Source: Selaginella tamariscina
Lineage: Eukaryota; Streptophyta; Lycopodiopsida; Selaginellales; Selaginellaceae
DNA length: 64,000 nucleotides
Assembly (NCBI GenBank): GCA_003024785.1
Contig: PUQB01000139.1
Coordinates: 400,982-464,981, forward strand
Reading direction: 5' to 3'
The notes under the pieces were generated by a model. The model did no database searches and was not told the origin of the DNA. It worked only from the letters and a program-made list of their open reading frames with translations. This document shows positions 39,804 through 53,415 of this stretch, one piece after another. Position numbers and translations under genes: made by a program. Within the stretch, counting starts at the first letter, position 1; every line of letters starts with the position of its first letter.

Positions 39804-40519
39804 CAAATGTACGTATTACTACGGAAGCGTATATATAATTGTATGTATAACAAAAACATGCTACATTTACAGATTTTAAACTGTGTATAACTTGAAACTA
39901 ACTAATCACTCTGTACCTCTGTGGTTTCCTGTGTTCTGAAGCATCTTCACTTCATTTCACACCTTCTGGATCTATAGAACTTAGTACACCATTATCCACT
40001 TCTGGTTGCGGTCTCCTCACGGCTGTTTGGTATTGCACTTGTCGCGACGCCAACATCCGAGCTCGAAACAGATGAAACTCCAGAGGCTTGACCGTGCACC
40101 TCTGTATCTGCCTCCGCTGACGCACCATCTGTTCTGTCAAAAGCTGCACTCTCCTGTTGGTGCCCGTCCGGTATACCAGTTTCATTGTGAAGATGCTCTC
40201 TACAGTTTCCACTACATTGTTCTGAAGGCCCACTTGTGACTGATGAATCTCTGCATTCTGCCGATTTTGCTGCTGTACGTTCTTCTTCCTGTCCGCCTTG
40301 TGCTATATATATGACATGTACCACCTCACCCTCGTTACTACATGGTTTTGTTTCGGGCTTGAAGGACCCCCGCCTTTCTGTGCTGCTTCAGTTGGAACAG
40401 ACGAGTCTTGAGCCTCTGCCGGTTCAACTCTGTCTCCGTCTCCTGTTGTAACTTGCGCCTGCTCAGTCTCATTACCACTATAAGATGATTCTGGGCAGGC
40501 CAGAGCATCGTCCAGACTT
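39804..40519 (-). other. Possible C-terminal extension of the RLCK gene, unresolved
   Basis: Downstream of the in-frame kinase stop, the minus strand keeps long open frames. One is Ser/Glu/Thr-rich (CPESSYSGNETEQAQVTTGD) and, across a possible 35-base spacer near 40300-40335, a similar one (EEERTAAKSAECRDSSVTSG) runs to 39992. A second, overlapping frame there is Gln/Arg-rich (RTGTNRRVQLLTEQMVRQRR) and open to 39952. With one base shift the acidic frame would extend the kinase by about 180 residues. Which frame is used, if any, is unclear. From 39804 to 39950 there is only the 3' region of the glycosyltransferase. Confidence 0.35.
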
Positions 40520-40653
40520 TCACTTGCATGACTTCCCTGTTCCAGGTTCCTCAATGAATGTGTGCGTGTGTGTGAGAGAGAGAGGCAGGCAGTGCATATA
40601 TATGTGTATGTACATACATATACATATAAGATAAACGTGTCTGACTTTAATCC

Positions 40654-40698
<45 letters not shown>

Positions 40699-41773
40699 AT
40701 GTATGTGTTGATATAAAGACATGTCCATACATATACATATTATAACGTGCATAGTTATATACAAAGATACATGTGTACCTAGGGACGTGTGTATTATTGT
40801 TTATTGTATTTATTAAGTACCTGGACATTGCCGCTGAATTCTGCAGAGTTAGCAACTGTCAACCTCCCGCTTGTATCTGAAATATCCTCCATTGAACCAA
40901 TTGATATACTGCTCCTCCTGAATTCATCTCCAGCCCTGCTGCTTCTTTCTTTTTGCTGTGTTATCATCTCCAGCTGCCTCACCACCTCACTCATTTTCGG
41001 TCTTGACTTCGGGAACTGTAATAAAAGGGAATATGGTGTGTCTGTATATATACGTATATACAAAAATAGAGCTGTAATATTGAATAATGCGAGATATATA
41101 TACAGCATCAACACACACACACACGTCACCTTTGCGGTGCATTTCTGGGCGAGAGCAAGGACGACTTTAGCTTCATCAAGTGAAAACTGTTTCTCAAGTC
41201 GGGGATCCATAATCTTCCGTATCTTCCTGGGGTCGTTCCAGTATGGCTTCATCCACTCCCAGAGGCTTCTTTCACTTCGGGGCTTGTTCAAGTCTAATGC
41301 CCTTCTTCCGGTTATAAGCTCTAGCAGTACCATGCCAAAGCTCCATACGTCGCTCTTTACGGTTAAGTGTCCGGTTTGTACGTATTCCGGAGCTGCATAA
41401 CCTGGTGTTCCCACCACCTGTACATAACCATATGTAAATCAAAATCATTGCTGATATATGTATATATGTTGTGTATCCGCAATTATAATGTGAATATATA
41501 CATGTACACCTTGAGACATAGAGGCATGAAAATCAGTTTGGATGGCACCCTGCTTTCATACGGAAGCTCAGTATTGTGTGTCACTCACACACCCACGCAT
41601 ACACGCACGGACGCAAACACCATATATCTCGTAGGATTTAAACTAAAGAACTAGTCGGATAAATAGGACCAGACAACGAACCAGTTCACCTAATCACAAC
41701 AAAACATACATAGTAGATCATACGTAGTAAAGATGTACGTGAGCAGTTACACATACAGATATATATCTCTCTC

Positions 41774-41805
<32 letters not shown>

Positions 41806-42812
41806 ACACACACACGTACCGCTGTAGTCACATGTGTATTACCAAAACTGGGTCCATCTCGAGCTAATCCAAAGTCTGAAAGCTTCGGATTGAACTGGTT
41901 ATCCAGAAGAATGTTGGAAGCCTTAAGATCTCTATAAATAATCTGAAAAAGAGAAAGGGAACAGACCTCTCTTATGAGCTTCTGACCATGCTTAGTCGTA
42001 TATATGCATGTGTTGTATATATATATATATATATATGTCATAATAAACAACAAATGTCTTACCGATGGTTTCACTTCCTCATGCAAATAAGCAAGGCCTT
42101 TTGCAGTAGCAAGAGCAATGAGCGCCTAAGATCCCAAGGTAATACAGGGTCGTGGGTATGAAAGAGATGATCATCCAGACTCTTGTTAGGCATGAGCTCA
42201 TACACAAGAAGGCACTGTGGCCCTCTATCATCATCTTCCAAACAGTACCCAAGTAGTTTCACTAGGTTTGGATGATCCACCATTCTTAGGTACGTTATCT
42301 CGCTCAACCATTCTCTCTGCCCCTAAGTAGTGTACACGCTAAATGTCTATATGTTTGTATATCGATATACATATAGTAAAGCTACTACTACATAGAAATA
42401 TACCTCTCTCACACACACTCAAGTTTACCTGCTGGCCTTTCAAATTAAGCTTCTTGACAGCAACATCCATTCTCTCATCGCTCTTCTTAAACTTGACACG
42501 GCCTCTGTAGACTGTCCCAAAGCCACCCTCTCCGAGCTTCTCTGATTCAGAGAAGTTTTTCGTGCCATTTTTCAGCTCGGACAGAGTAAAGATCCTTAAC
42601 TCCTGCACCTTGGGATCCCCACCTTGTGCCACCACCTCGGCCCTGGTGCCGTTTTTCGTGTTCTCACTGGAGCCAGAGGATGTCTTTGAGCTCCTCGAAA
42701 ACACCAAGCTGAACTTCCACCAGAACAACTTGGCGCGTTTCCCTGTACATGTGTTCTTCTCACCGTCTTCTTCGTCCTCTTCCCGCGGATGCATAATAGG
42801 AAAACACCCCAT
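40520..42812 (-). CDS. Receptor-like cytoplasmic kinase, RLCK-VII (PCRK/PBL type)
   Basis: This Ser/Thr protein kinase has an N-terminal MGCFPI (start 42812), a likely N-myristoylation and palmitoylation site that would hold it at the plasma membrane. The kinase domain follows: [12 protein letters not shown] (glycine loop), [10 protein letters not shown] (catalytic Lys), [34 protein letters not shown] (catalytic loop), [35 protein letters not shown] (APE), [20 protein letters not shown] and [15 protein letters not shown]. This order and wording fit RLCK-VII kinases such as PCRK1, which act below immune receptors. One base (C) seems lost near 42119-42126 between LPWDLRR and [14 protein letters not shown]. 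With normal splicing the protein ends EPGTGKSCK at 40520, about 430 residues, the usual length. It is head to head with the chlorophyllase gene. Confidence 0.9.
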
Positions 42813-43136
42813 TATGAAAAATATTTTTAAAAAAATAAAAAATAAAAAAAAGAGAAAACAATTTCCCACGCGTATCTAATAATCTGTCTCACATGTCTCG
42901 GCAATCGGTGATGTTCTTGACAAATCTACAATCTACGACGAATCCCTGTTGCATTTTTATAGCGAATTCATACCTGGCAGCGTGGATTGAACGCGACCCT
43001 AAACCCACGCGTTTTCTATATTTGATTCATACAGCAGCTGCAGGAAAACGCAATTCCTGTCACGTCATCTGCCACGTCGGACAATACCCTGCCACGCTGG
43101 AGAATAATCCCTGTTTTAGGGTTAGGGCTTTTGGAA
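42813..43136. promoter_or_regulatory. Divergent interval between RLCK and chlorophyllase genes
   Basis: A 324-base gap separates two outward-facing genes. TTTTAGGGTTAGGGCTTTTG at 43114-43133, just before the chlorophyllase ATG, contains a telo-box-like TTAGGGTT. An A-rich tract lies next to the kinase start. Bidirectional promoter use is inferred. Confidence 0.45.
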
Positions 43137-44361
43137 ATGAGGCGTGTGTTTGAAGACGGGGAATGTGGAGCTCATCTACTGAAGATTGGTGAGCGGGATT
43201 GCAAAGATAACGAAGAATTGCCACCAAAGGAGCTTCTTATTAGTGTGCCCGAAAAGAATGTGCCCGCGAGTTGTCCGATTGTGTTATTATTTCATGGATT
43301 CTCTCTCCGGAACAACTTCTACAGCCAGCTTATGCATCACATTGCTTCTCATGGATTCCTTGTTATTGCTCCTCAGGTACGCACGCACACACACACATAT
43401 ATATACAGTAGAGAATGTGTGTGTACAATATGCAGAGTAAATGTTTGTCGGTGTGTCTGGCTTTTATTCAGTCAGTCTTACATCCTTTTAAGTGTTCACA
43501 CATGCGCACTGTTCAGATAAGAATCTTTCTTTTAACTTTCGTAGACATTTGTAGAGACGTACGTGTAAACTCAAAGTACACGTACACACACACGTATAGA
43601 GACCATTTTCCCTTATAATAACCGAGTGCATATTCTTTACAGATGTATGAGTTTGCAGGTTCTAATGCAACCCCAGAGATAACAGATGGAGCAGCAGTTA
43701 TCAACTGGATACACAAGAACTCTCATAAGCTAACCGTCCAGCCGGACGTGAACAAGCTGGCGGTAATGGGGCACAGCCGAGGTGGAAAAGTCGCATTCGG
43801 ACTGGCTCTCGGGCTGTCCGAGGTAACCCAAGAATCTCGGCTCTGGTCGGACTGGATCCCGTTGATGGGACTTCGGATGCGCAACAAACGGAGCCACATA
43901 TTCTCAAGTTTGAGAATGAGTCTCTTGATGTACATTGTCCGGCTCTCATTGTGGAAGGAAAGTTGGGAGCGGAGAAGAAGAATGTATTCTTCCCTGCCTG
44001 TGCTCCTGAGAAGGTACTCGTCTCTCTCTTCACTCTCTCTCTCTACATTGTGAATTGTTTAAAGGTGGGACCAAAGGCGTTCTTCAGGGACTGTTCTACA
44101 CCCAAGTTTCTCTTCACTGCTACTGAGCATGGACACATGGATTTCCTGGATGATGTTACGAGTGGAATAAGGGGAAAGCTTACCTCTGTTGTTTGCAAGA
44201 ATGGAATTGCTCGCATGCCCATGAGGAGGTTTACTGGAGGTCTTGTGGTTGCCTTCCTTCGTGCTGCGTTTGGTGTTGATGGGAGTGAATTTAAGCAGCT
44301 GATCAGTGATGCTTCAGTTTGTCCTGTGAGAGTAAATCCTGAATGTTGTGGTGAAATATAA
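43137..44361 (+). CDS. Chlorophyllase
   Basis: Chlorophyllase is an alpha/beta hydrolase that removes phytol from chlorophyll to give chlorophyllide. The first ATG at 43137 gives MRRVFEDGECGAHLLKI. PIVLLFHGFSLRNNFYSQLM and ASHGFLVIAPQ precede intron 1 (43376-43642). Exon 2 encodes TDGAAVINWIHKN and LAVMGHSRGGKVAFGLALG, containing the GHSRGG lipase box with the nucleophilic Ser that defines plant chlorophyllases. TPKFLFTATEHGHMDFLDD in exon 3 holds the family's catalytic Asp/His region. One base is missing between about 43815 and 43845. Beyond it LDPVDGTSDAQQTEPHI and KLGAEKKNVFFPACAPEK continue in the next frame. No clear N-terminal transit peptide is seen. The expected length is about 310 residues, normal for the family. 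Confidence 0.88.
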
Positions 44362-44707
44362 TTTAAGTATATAATGTACATACTTTACATGGTTATGTGT
44401 ATGTACTTACCGTCATGACTTCTCTTTCTGCAATTCTCTTTAGTGTTAAATACTAAAAACTGTCTGTCGTCGTCCCTCCCCTCCCACTCTCACTATACAC
44501 ACACATATCTGTGTATGTCTATGTACACACACACACAAGCAGTCTTATGAAAAATAAAGTCTATTCGAGTTCTCAACTCCTAAAGAAGTTGAAAACTAGT
44601 TTATGCTGTGAACCTTTTAAATACAAATTTGTTTTTAAGTTTAATTATTTTGATGGTCATACCACCTAGAAAAGAGTTTTTGAGTTAGTTTAAAATGAAT
44701 TGTAAAG
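44362..44707. other. Convergent spacer between chlorophyllase and copper ATPase genes
   Basis: Contains the 3' ends of two converging genes, a CA tract near 44498-44538 and AT-rich sequence. No gene is visible. Confidence 0.5.
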
Positions 44708-46853
44708 TTATTTAAGTAAAACCTGTTGGTTATGTTCATTTTTCGGTCGATGGAGTCTTAAAAGTAAGGAGTTTGAAACCACGAAGATTGAGCTCAGAGC
44801 CATCATACCACCTTGTAACAAGACCAGAATATTAATACATATAATAGCATATATGTGTATATGTTTATCGACACACACACAGACACACCTGCTGTCGAGG
44901 GTGATAAAGCAAAGTCGTATCCAGGAAGCAAAACCCCAGCTGCAATGGGGACTGCAATCACATTGTATGCCAGTGCGCAGCATAGGTTTTGATAAACCTT
45001 GTTCATTGTCATCTTGCTCAATTTCAATGCTTCCAAGACCTGCATAATGTCGTTACATACATCATATATATATATATATGTATATTGTGTGTGTGTGTGT
45101 GTGTGTGATTTACCTGGGACAGTCTGTTTCCAAGTAGAATTACAGAAGCTGCATCAGAAGCAGCATCGACCTTAGTTTGCAGCTTCAAGGCCATGCCAAC
45201 ATCCGCACTGGCTAGAGCTGGTGCATCATTCACACCATCCCCCACCTATAATTTTTAAAGCTTTCGGTTATATACATACATATGTTTCTCTCTCTCTCTC
45301 TACACAAACTGCATATGTATATCAACACACACACACAAATCCACGCGCTTGCTTACCATGGCAACCACAGAGCCTTGCTCTCTTAACCTCGTTATTAAGT
45401 CTGACTTGTCACGAGGTTTTAGATGTGCATATAGAGAATCACCTTGTATGCCAACTCTCTTCCCTACACTTGCAACTGCATCTTCCCTGTCACCTGACAG
45501 TATCATTGTCCGTATTCCCATTTGCTGTAACCTGTTCATGATATGTAGTAGTTTATATACAGAACATAAACATAAACATATTAAGTTTATATGAATGTAT
45601 ATATGTACATGTAAAGTAAATGTATGTGTGTATTCACCTGGACACTGTGGTTTTTGCATCTCCACGTAAGTTGTCACTTATCGAGATAGCACCTATTATT
45701 CCAACCCCCTCAACCCCGACATAGACAGTTGTTGAAGATTGTTCCAAGTGAGATCCCTCTATTTTCTCAGCCAAAAGATCTTCTAGCCTTTGAAACAACA
45801 CAACTTAATTGAGTGAGATATACACTTATATATACAGACACGTACTAAATGTATGTATAAAAACAGGAAATGGTATATACCTTCTCTTGATATCTTTGGT
45901 GTCTTCTTCTTGTTTGAGACAGCAGCCTTGAACCCATTCAGCCTGTCCTACAGCCACGATTTTGTTATCCAACTTTGCCAGTGCACCAAATCCAGGCTCT
46001 GTAAGTTGTCCCTCTGAACTCACTCTGTATTTATATAACGAAAATTAATATAGTAGAACTTACAGATACGTATATTGTCACATATAGATACACTCAACTA
46101 AACAGGAAAGTGACACTTATATATTTATTATCAATCACACGCACACGCACGTAACTGTTGGAGGTTTTGTGAATCTGCCTGTGTGGTGATTGCAGATGCA
46201 ATCGGATGGACAGAATGTCGCTCAACTGCTGATGCAAGTCGAAGCACATCCTCGTCACTGTAACCTTCTACTTCAGATACATAACCTGACACAACAGGGC
46301 GTCCTTCTGTAAGAGTTCCTGTCTGCACTGAAAACATATATCAGTTTATAATTGTTATTATCACGTAAATATATTGTCAAATAATTTTATGATAACATAA
46401 TACGACATGATATTACCTTGTCAAATATCATCGTGTTCACAGAAGCTAGTCTTTCCAGAACGTCTCCACCACGTAATAAGAGTCCTTGTTTGGCTCCTGA
46501 AGGTATGAATACAAATTTTTTTACTCTTAACTTTAAATATGACTCTTGATAATATAATATTACCATCATTCGCATATAATGTATATCTAATACTAACATA
46601 CCAAGAGATGTTCCAACCAGAACAGCTGTTGGAGTAGCAAGTCCAAGAGCACAAGGGCAAGCCACAACCTGCATAACCACAGATAGTTTTAGTATCAGAC
46701 CACACACACACACACACACACAACTCACCAAAACATCTATAGCAAGCTTTAAGCTTAATAGCAAGGCACTTCCTTCAGGACCTGCTGCATCATTGAGCAA
46801 TACTTGTGGAAAAATCTCTGTCCCAATCAAATACCTGCAGGGATATACAATTT

Positions 46854-46891
<38 letters not shown>

Positions 46892-47986
46892 TATATATAT
46901 ATACACATGCACCTGTGTATAGCAACGTACATACGTTTCTATATATTGTTATTGAACATAAAAATGAGAAGGTGGTAGCAGAAAAAGGCCATGATTGTGA
47001 AGGCAAAAGGCCCAGCGATAGCATCTGCCATTCTTTGAACCGGAGCTTCACGGCCTTGCGCTTCCTCCACCTATTCATATGTATGAAATCTGCTATCTGG
47101 ACTACACTAACTACATATATATAGTTATTGTTTATACATGTGTGTGTCTATATATAACGCACGCAGACAAACACAGCTACCATTTTTATGATGTTCGAAA
47201 TGGATGAAAGAGCTCCTGTAGTTGTAGCTTTCACCTGTACTGGTCCATCCTGTACACGTGCATGTGAATGAGTGTGTGTGTGTGTGCGCTTATGTGTAAT
47301 TTCGTCAAATAATCTGAGTTGATTATACAGAGTGTAGCTAGCATACCCAATTCACGGTGCCAGCTGAGACCGTGTCTCCAAAAGTCTTACTTACAAGCAA
47401 TGCTTCACCTGTAAGCATGGACTCGTCAACGGAGCTCCTTCCTGAAACAACTGTTCCCTGAAGAGTTGAGACTGTTATAAATTATATCATATAACAAAAA
47501 TATTAATTATCAATTATCGAACAGTTTCTATTTACTTAAAAGTATGTGTACGATTACAAATAGACATACATCGACTGGAATAACTTCACCAGGTAATACG
47601 ACAATACGATCCCCAGTACGAACTTGTTCAGTAGAGACATCCACCATCAGACTTTTGTCTGATCCAACTTCACCACTGGATTCTTCAGAAATCAATAGCC
47701 TTGATTTTGCAGGAACTAGAGACTACAATATAATTTACTTAGTTAAATGATTGTGTCTACGTATGTATACACAGACTTATGTATATGTATATACGTGCAT
47801 ACAAGTATACACGTTGCAAACACACACCGTCATCTTACCAGGAGCTTTTGCATATCGCTAGATGCTTGGAGTCTAGCACGTTCTTCCAATGTGCGCCCCA
47901 GTAAAACAAAACCCAGTAGCATCACCTAGAAGTTCAGTTTTAATATAGTCTAGTGGAAGTATCTATCTCTATCTCCCTCCCCCCCC

Positions 47987-48072
<86 letters not shown>

Positions 48073-49304
48073 CACATCTGTGTACATTACATGTATACAC
48101 ACTATGTACATATAGCATACTTAGATGTATATGTACCTTAAAAATTTTAAGTATAAAAACTTACTGGTTCATCAAAGAAAGATGCACCCCAATGAAGCTC
48201 AGGCATTGTCAATGATACCTAAACAACGATTAAGAAAACCAATATATATACATACACATACACATGCATATGCGTGTGTAAGTGTATATAATTTCAGATA
48301 CTATACCGCACTTATAGAAAATGCAGCCCAAGCTCCAAATCCTACTAATGTGTTCATGTTCGGGATCTCCTGAGAAAGGCTTTGCCACCATCCATCACAA
48401 GATCTGTCATCGACAGATTACAAATATTGCAACATACTAGAATATACATACAACACAACAATATTTGGTATACACACACACACCACTACAGATTCTCTAG
48501 ATAAGATCATCATACATAATGAATGAAGCAAGTCTTTGTTATACCTCGAGCTGGACCCAGCAATGCCGTTAATGCAACACCACATTTCAACAGTGGATTG
48601 TGTGCAAATTCAACTACGGGGTCTGCGTTAAAAAAAAACAACGCCATCAGCCATGTACACACACGCATGTGTATATATGTCTAAATAATAATAAACATAC
48701 TGTGCATAAGTTCATGAAAGAAAGGATAGTGATGAAGAAGATGAGTAGCATGCGTCCCACAGCAGAGAGCAACCAGAGTCCAGGCAAATGCGACTCTCTG
48801 TGTACTCTTTTTGAGGCTCTCCTTTCTCTTAGTAGACAATTCCTCCATCTTCCGTCCTGCATTCCCATCCTGCCCTGTGTCCGACCTCAACCTCGAGGGA
48901 AACCCGGAGTCGGTGAGAAGAGAAGCCAGTTGATAACCGGTTTCGTACCGATCCAATCCGGACCGGAGCTTCACAGCTGCCGTCTCCGTGAGAAGATTGA
49001 CAGCGGCAGATTCAACCCGGGCGTCCTTCGCGAGCTGACTGCGAACACGAGCTACGCATCCGCCACACATCATACCTTCTACATCGAGCAGGACAAACCC
49101 TAATTCGGATCCGGTAGCAGAACCAGATGATTCTTTTGTGGTGAAAACAGTGCTAGCAGCACTGTGAATCTTGAACTTGCCTGGATTATTGACACGTGGG
49201 AGATGTTTGAACTGTCGCATTGGGATTGAGCTGATGCCATATCGCTGAGACAAGTGAGGCAGCTGTGTTGAGACGAGGGGACGCAATCCTATGACTCTCT
49301 CCAT
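44708..49304 (-). CDS. Chloroplast P1B-type Cu(+)-transporting ATPase, PAA2/HMA8-like
   Basis: This encodes a copper pump of the PAA2/HMA8 type, which in Arabidopsis delivers copper across the thylakoid membrane for plastocyanin. The ATG at 49304 opens a Ser/Arg-rich transit-like region of about 65 residues. [11 protein letters not shown] follows, the N-terminal metal-binding domain. Later exons give [32 protein letters not shown] (TGE actuator loop), [19 protein letters not shown] (CPC metal site in the membrane), [15 protein letters not shown] (phosphorylated Asp of DKTGT at a splice junction), [15 protein letters not shown] (HP motif), [20 protein letters not shown] and [17 protein letters not shown] near the C terminus. 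About 17 short exons are in order and I saw no frame breaks across nearly 900 codons. Introns hold long C, CT and AT tracts (47979-48070). It diverges from the F-x-P repeat gene. Confidence 0.93.
47979..48070. repeat. C-run, (CT)n and (AT)n compound tract in an intron
   Basis: About 19 consecutive C from 47979, then about 33 bases of CT repeat, then about 38 bases of AT repeat, all inside a PAA2-like gene intron. The coding strand therefore carries a long G run. Confidence 0.9.
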
Positions 49305-49550
49305 TGAGTGGCTCCTCCCTCTCTCACATTTGGTCTGAGATTGGAATTTCAACGTCAAAATTGCACGCGGCCACGATTTCCTCGTGTGGCTCATATTGTG
49401 GACGAATATTCATTTCGATATTAATTTCAATATTCTCTACGTATACGGAATATGCTATCGTGCCAAGAAATCATAGCCGTTACAGTCCAACGAACAACTG
49501 CCCTAGAAGGGACGGATGAGATCAAACCAACGGTTTTACGTAGGTGCGAG
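49305..49550. promoter_or_regulatory. Divergent interval between the copper ATPase and F-x-P repeat genes
   Basis: A 246-base gap lies between two outward-facing genes. It is short enough to be a shared promoter. I see no telo-box in it. Confidence 0.4.
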
Positions 49551-49818
49551 ATGAAGGACGAAGCTGTCGGCGATGGCGGAGGTCGGAGTTTTGAGGATTA
49601 CCAAGCCGGGCTTGAGGACAGCATTCGCAGGTGTGAGGAGCTTCTGGCGTGTACGCCGCTCACGTTTCTGCCTCCACGTCGTGGTAATCTCTCGATTTCT
49701 CCAGAATCCCATATATTAGGTCTAAGGAATCCCATTGATTCATAAAATTTTGTTACATTTCTCTAAAATGCCATACAATATGTTAGAAAACTTGATATAT
49801 CACACACACACACACACA

Positions 49819-49857
<39 letters not shown>

Positions 49858-52800
49858 GTGTGTGTGTGTTCATATCTGTTCAAGCTTTCTTACTTAATTT
49901 TGTAGGTTCTGAGAGAAAAAGCTTGCGGGACAGTGTATCAGTGTGCAGTTTGTTTCCGGACATCATCACCGTTGATTCCTCTACAACCATCCCAGATTCA
50001 AAAGACTCCATAATTGCAACTGAACGAAGACACTCTGATTCCAGTGATAAAAGACACTCCACAGATATAGTTTCCATGTCATCTTCATTCCCTGAGGTGT
50101 GTGCGTGCGCGTGCGCGTGCGCGTGTTGTTATTTCTCTATCTATACAACTATATCACAAGAACTTTACGATGTTCACATATAGAGACACAACATACATAC
50201 ACACATGTATACATTCCTAAATTAACTTTGAATTTCCAGGTGAGAAGTGAAGAAGAGAAGAAGTCAGAAGTGTCACAGAGTGTTCTTATAGAAGATAGGA
50301 GTGAGACTACACACGAAGATAAGAATGTAGCACCAAACGTGTTATCTTTTACTGGAGATGAAGTTGAAATTATAATTGAAGCTGATGCTAAAGAAGAACA
50401 ATCTCAAGTTAAGTCACAGCTTAAGTTCTGCCCACTGGTAAGCTACAGCGTTGTGTGTGTGGGTAGACTTTCGTTATCCCCCCACGTGGCCACTTAAGGA
50501 GGCCACGTGTTATATAATTAACTTAATTAATCATGGTATAGATTTTCATCGGATTTAAGTTTTAAATCTTTAATTTATTATTTATTAATTTAGATTTAAT
50601 TTAAATTTAAATTCTATACCAAATAAAACTTAAACTTATGCAAGTTAAATGACATGTCACACTTGAAATGTGACATGTAAAACATAAAAGAACGGACCGG
50701 ATAACAACATTGACCACGTGGGACGAAAACTAGCCGTGTGTGTGTGTGTGTCCCGTGTAGTATAACTATGACTATTGTTTCCTACAAACTCTAGGACAAG
50801 AAGTAAGTTAGAATGTGTAATATACTATATATATAAGTGACGAATTACTTGTTGATATATGTACAGGACGATAAACCACCACGAAGAGCACACCGGAGCA
50901 AGAGTGCACCAAAGGAGAATATGCAGGTATCTTATTAAAATTTCTAATTAATAGAAATAAAGAAGTTTTTTTTTTCAAGTTTTACGTATTCACTCTCTTT
51001 GGGCGTACAGTTTAAGAATACAACGGATTTCTTTAATGCCATTACTGAGGTTATGGACAATCTGAAGTCATACATTCATATGCCACCTGTATCCCCGGAC
51101 AACAACGCAAGCAAAAAGGTTAGTTGTTAGTATACTTAAAATACATTATAGTGCGTGCGTGCGTGCGTGTGTGTTCAGTTTTACTTTAACAGGAAAGACT
51201 GAAGAATTTATCTAAACCGAGAACTGAATTTCACAAAAACTTGCTGAAGTAAAGCAAATCATAGAGGATAAACAACTTAAAGAGTGCTCATTCAAGGTAT
51301 ATAAAGCTTAGTTTTATGTTATAGTATATCTTACTGTATGCACAATTTAGATTGTAATATGTCTTCTGTGTGTTTGCCTATATGTTTATACGTAAATTAT
51401 TTAGTAATATTATAGAATAATTTCTTTTGCAGCCTGCGGTAAGAAAGAAGAATGACTCGGGAAACAATGTTCCTGTACTGGAGAGGCTAACAGAGGCCCA
51501 ACAGCAGAGAGAGATTAGAAAAAATAGTAAAGAATTTTATTTTCGTATATATGTATACATTTACATACACACACAGACATACATACATAAACTACAGATG
51601 TGTTTATTTACATATTGTTATACATAAGCGTGTGCATTTTACTTTTAATTCATACTGCTCATCATTTTAGCAGGCACGAAAAGTTAGTGAAAAGGAGGAG
51701 CTGGCCGCGTGCTCTTTTAGACCACAAATAAATCACAAATCTCCTTATTATGATCGAAATGGATCTCAACCACTTCCTGAGCGGTTCAAGGAATTAGAGG
51801 TACATTCTTATTACTATTATTTAGTATAGCATTTATAAAAGTGTATTGATATATTATTACTATACGTGTATTAGTTTAGTTACTTATCGTTTATTTATTA
51901 TATGCTAATGCAGCGACGTCGACGCGAAAGACTGGAGAAGGCTATGAAAGAACAAGAGCATCATCCATTTAAGCCTGAACTAAATCCAAAATCTGTGCAG
52001 CTTTTCAAACAGGTAAAACTATAGATAGATAGATAGACAGATAGATATTTGTGTGTGTGTGTGTGTGTGATAGTATACTCAGAGAGTAAATTTCAGAGTG
52101 GACTGGAGACCGTGGATTTGCAAGAGAGACTGGTAGGAGGAGGCCACTCAGTTCATGCGGATTGCAAGTACGAGATAGAGGTATATTTTTCACACGCACA
52201 CACGCACATACATATGCACAATTTCTCTGTGTATGCATGTGTTTTGCATATCATAGTTCATAATAAGATGTATACTCATTGCTTCTTGACTTTATTGATG
52301 TAATGTCTCTTTGCACAATAAAAGTACATATACATACTTGGTTGCAGGCACGAAAATCAACATTTGCTCCGGAGATCAACCCCAACACGGACGACATTAT
52401 AGCTTGTTCAAAACAGTTTGGAGGGCTTTCAGCGGACTTCTTTACAAGACAGCAGCGGTTTTTAGGAAGTCTGCAAGAAAAGAAAGTAAGAACAAACATA
52501 TAATTATATATTTGATTCCGTATATTACGTGTGTGTGCAGCAGAAACAAAAGGAGAATGAGGTTCCTCGTGACTTCACATTTACACCAAATATTGGAAAC
52601 GCTGAATTCATTCTTAAGCAAGCTATGTGTGGTGAGATCTTCCCAGAGACAGCAGGAGAGAGTACAAAGGCTTGCTTACAAAGACAAGGCAAACCAAATG
52701 CAAGTCCGTAAAAAAATCTCTGTAAGTTTTCACATTCCTTCCTGCATATTCATATAGCATTATACACATCCATATACACCATATGAGGGTATACATGTAT

Positions 52801-53348
52801 CTTGTAGATAAGGGCATGAGAGTTTATATCACCAGGCTTTTCCACGTATCCCAAAGTGTTTGAATCGCCAGGCGATCCCCCTAGTCCACAGATCCCGTAG
52901 TGTATGTACGTAAGTATACATATTCGTAAGATGCATACGGGTAGTATGTGGGAATATGGATATTTTTGCAGGAGAGGCATCATCTGATTAAAAAGCACAG
53001 GTTATGTTGAAGTATATCAAGTCTTATGGAGGAGTTTGCTATACAAGCAGGACGAATATTATGGACAGTTCAACTTTCACCCAGAGATTGACGAGGTTTC
53101 TCGGCTTGTGGGGCGTACATCTACCATCAAAGACCTTTACATGGTACTACTCTCTCTCCGTGGTGTGTGTGTGTGTGCGCGCTAACCTGTTCTTTGTTTC
53201 AGAACGCAAAGAGTCAGGAGCTGAAGAAGGAACTTGAACAAGCTGCAGAGGCGGATTTTCAGCAGAAATGCCCATTCAGACCCATGGTAAGCATTCTATA
53301 CACATACAACGGCATAGACGTGGGCGTGCGCGGGTGTGTTTGCGTGCT

Positions 53349-53415
<67 letters not shown>

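Noticed and set aside
44708-49304. Assignment to PAA1/HMA6 rather than PAA2/HMA8
   Set aside because: The N-terminal wording ([11 protein letters not shown]) and the C-terminal [20 protein letters not shown] fit PAA2 better in my recollection, but this is a similarity judgement.
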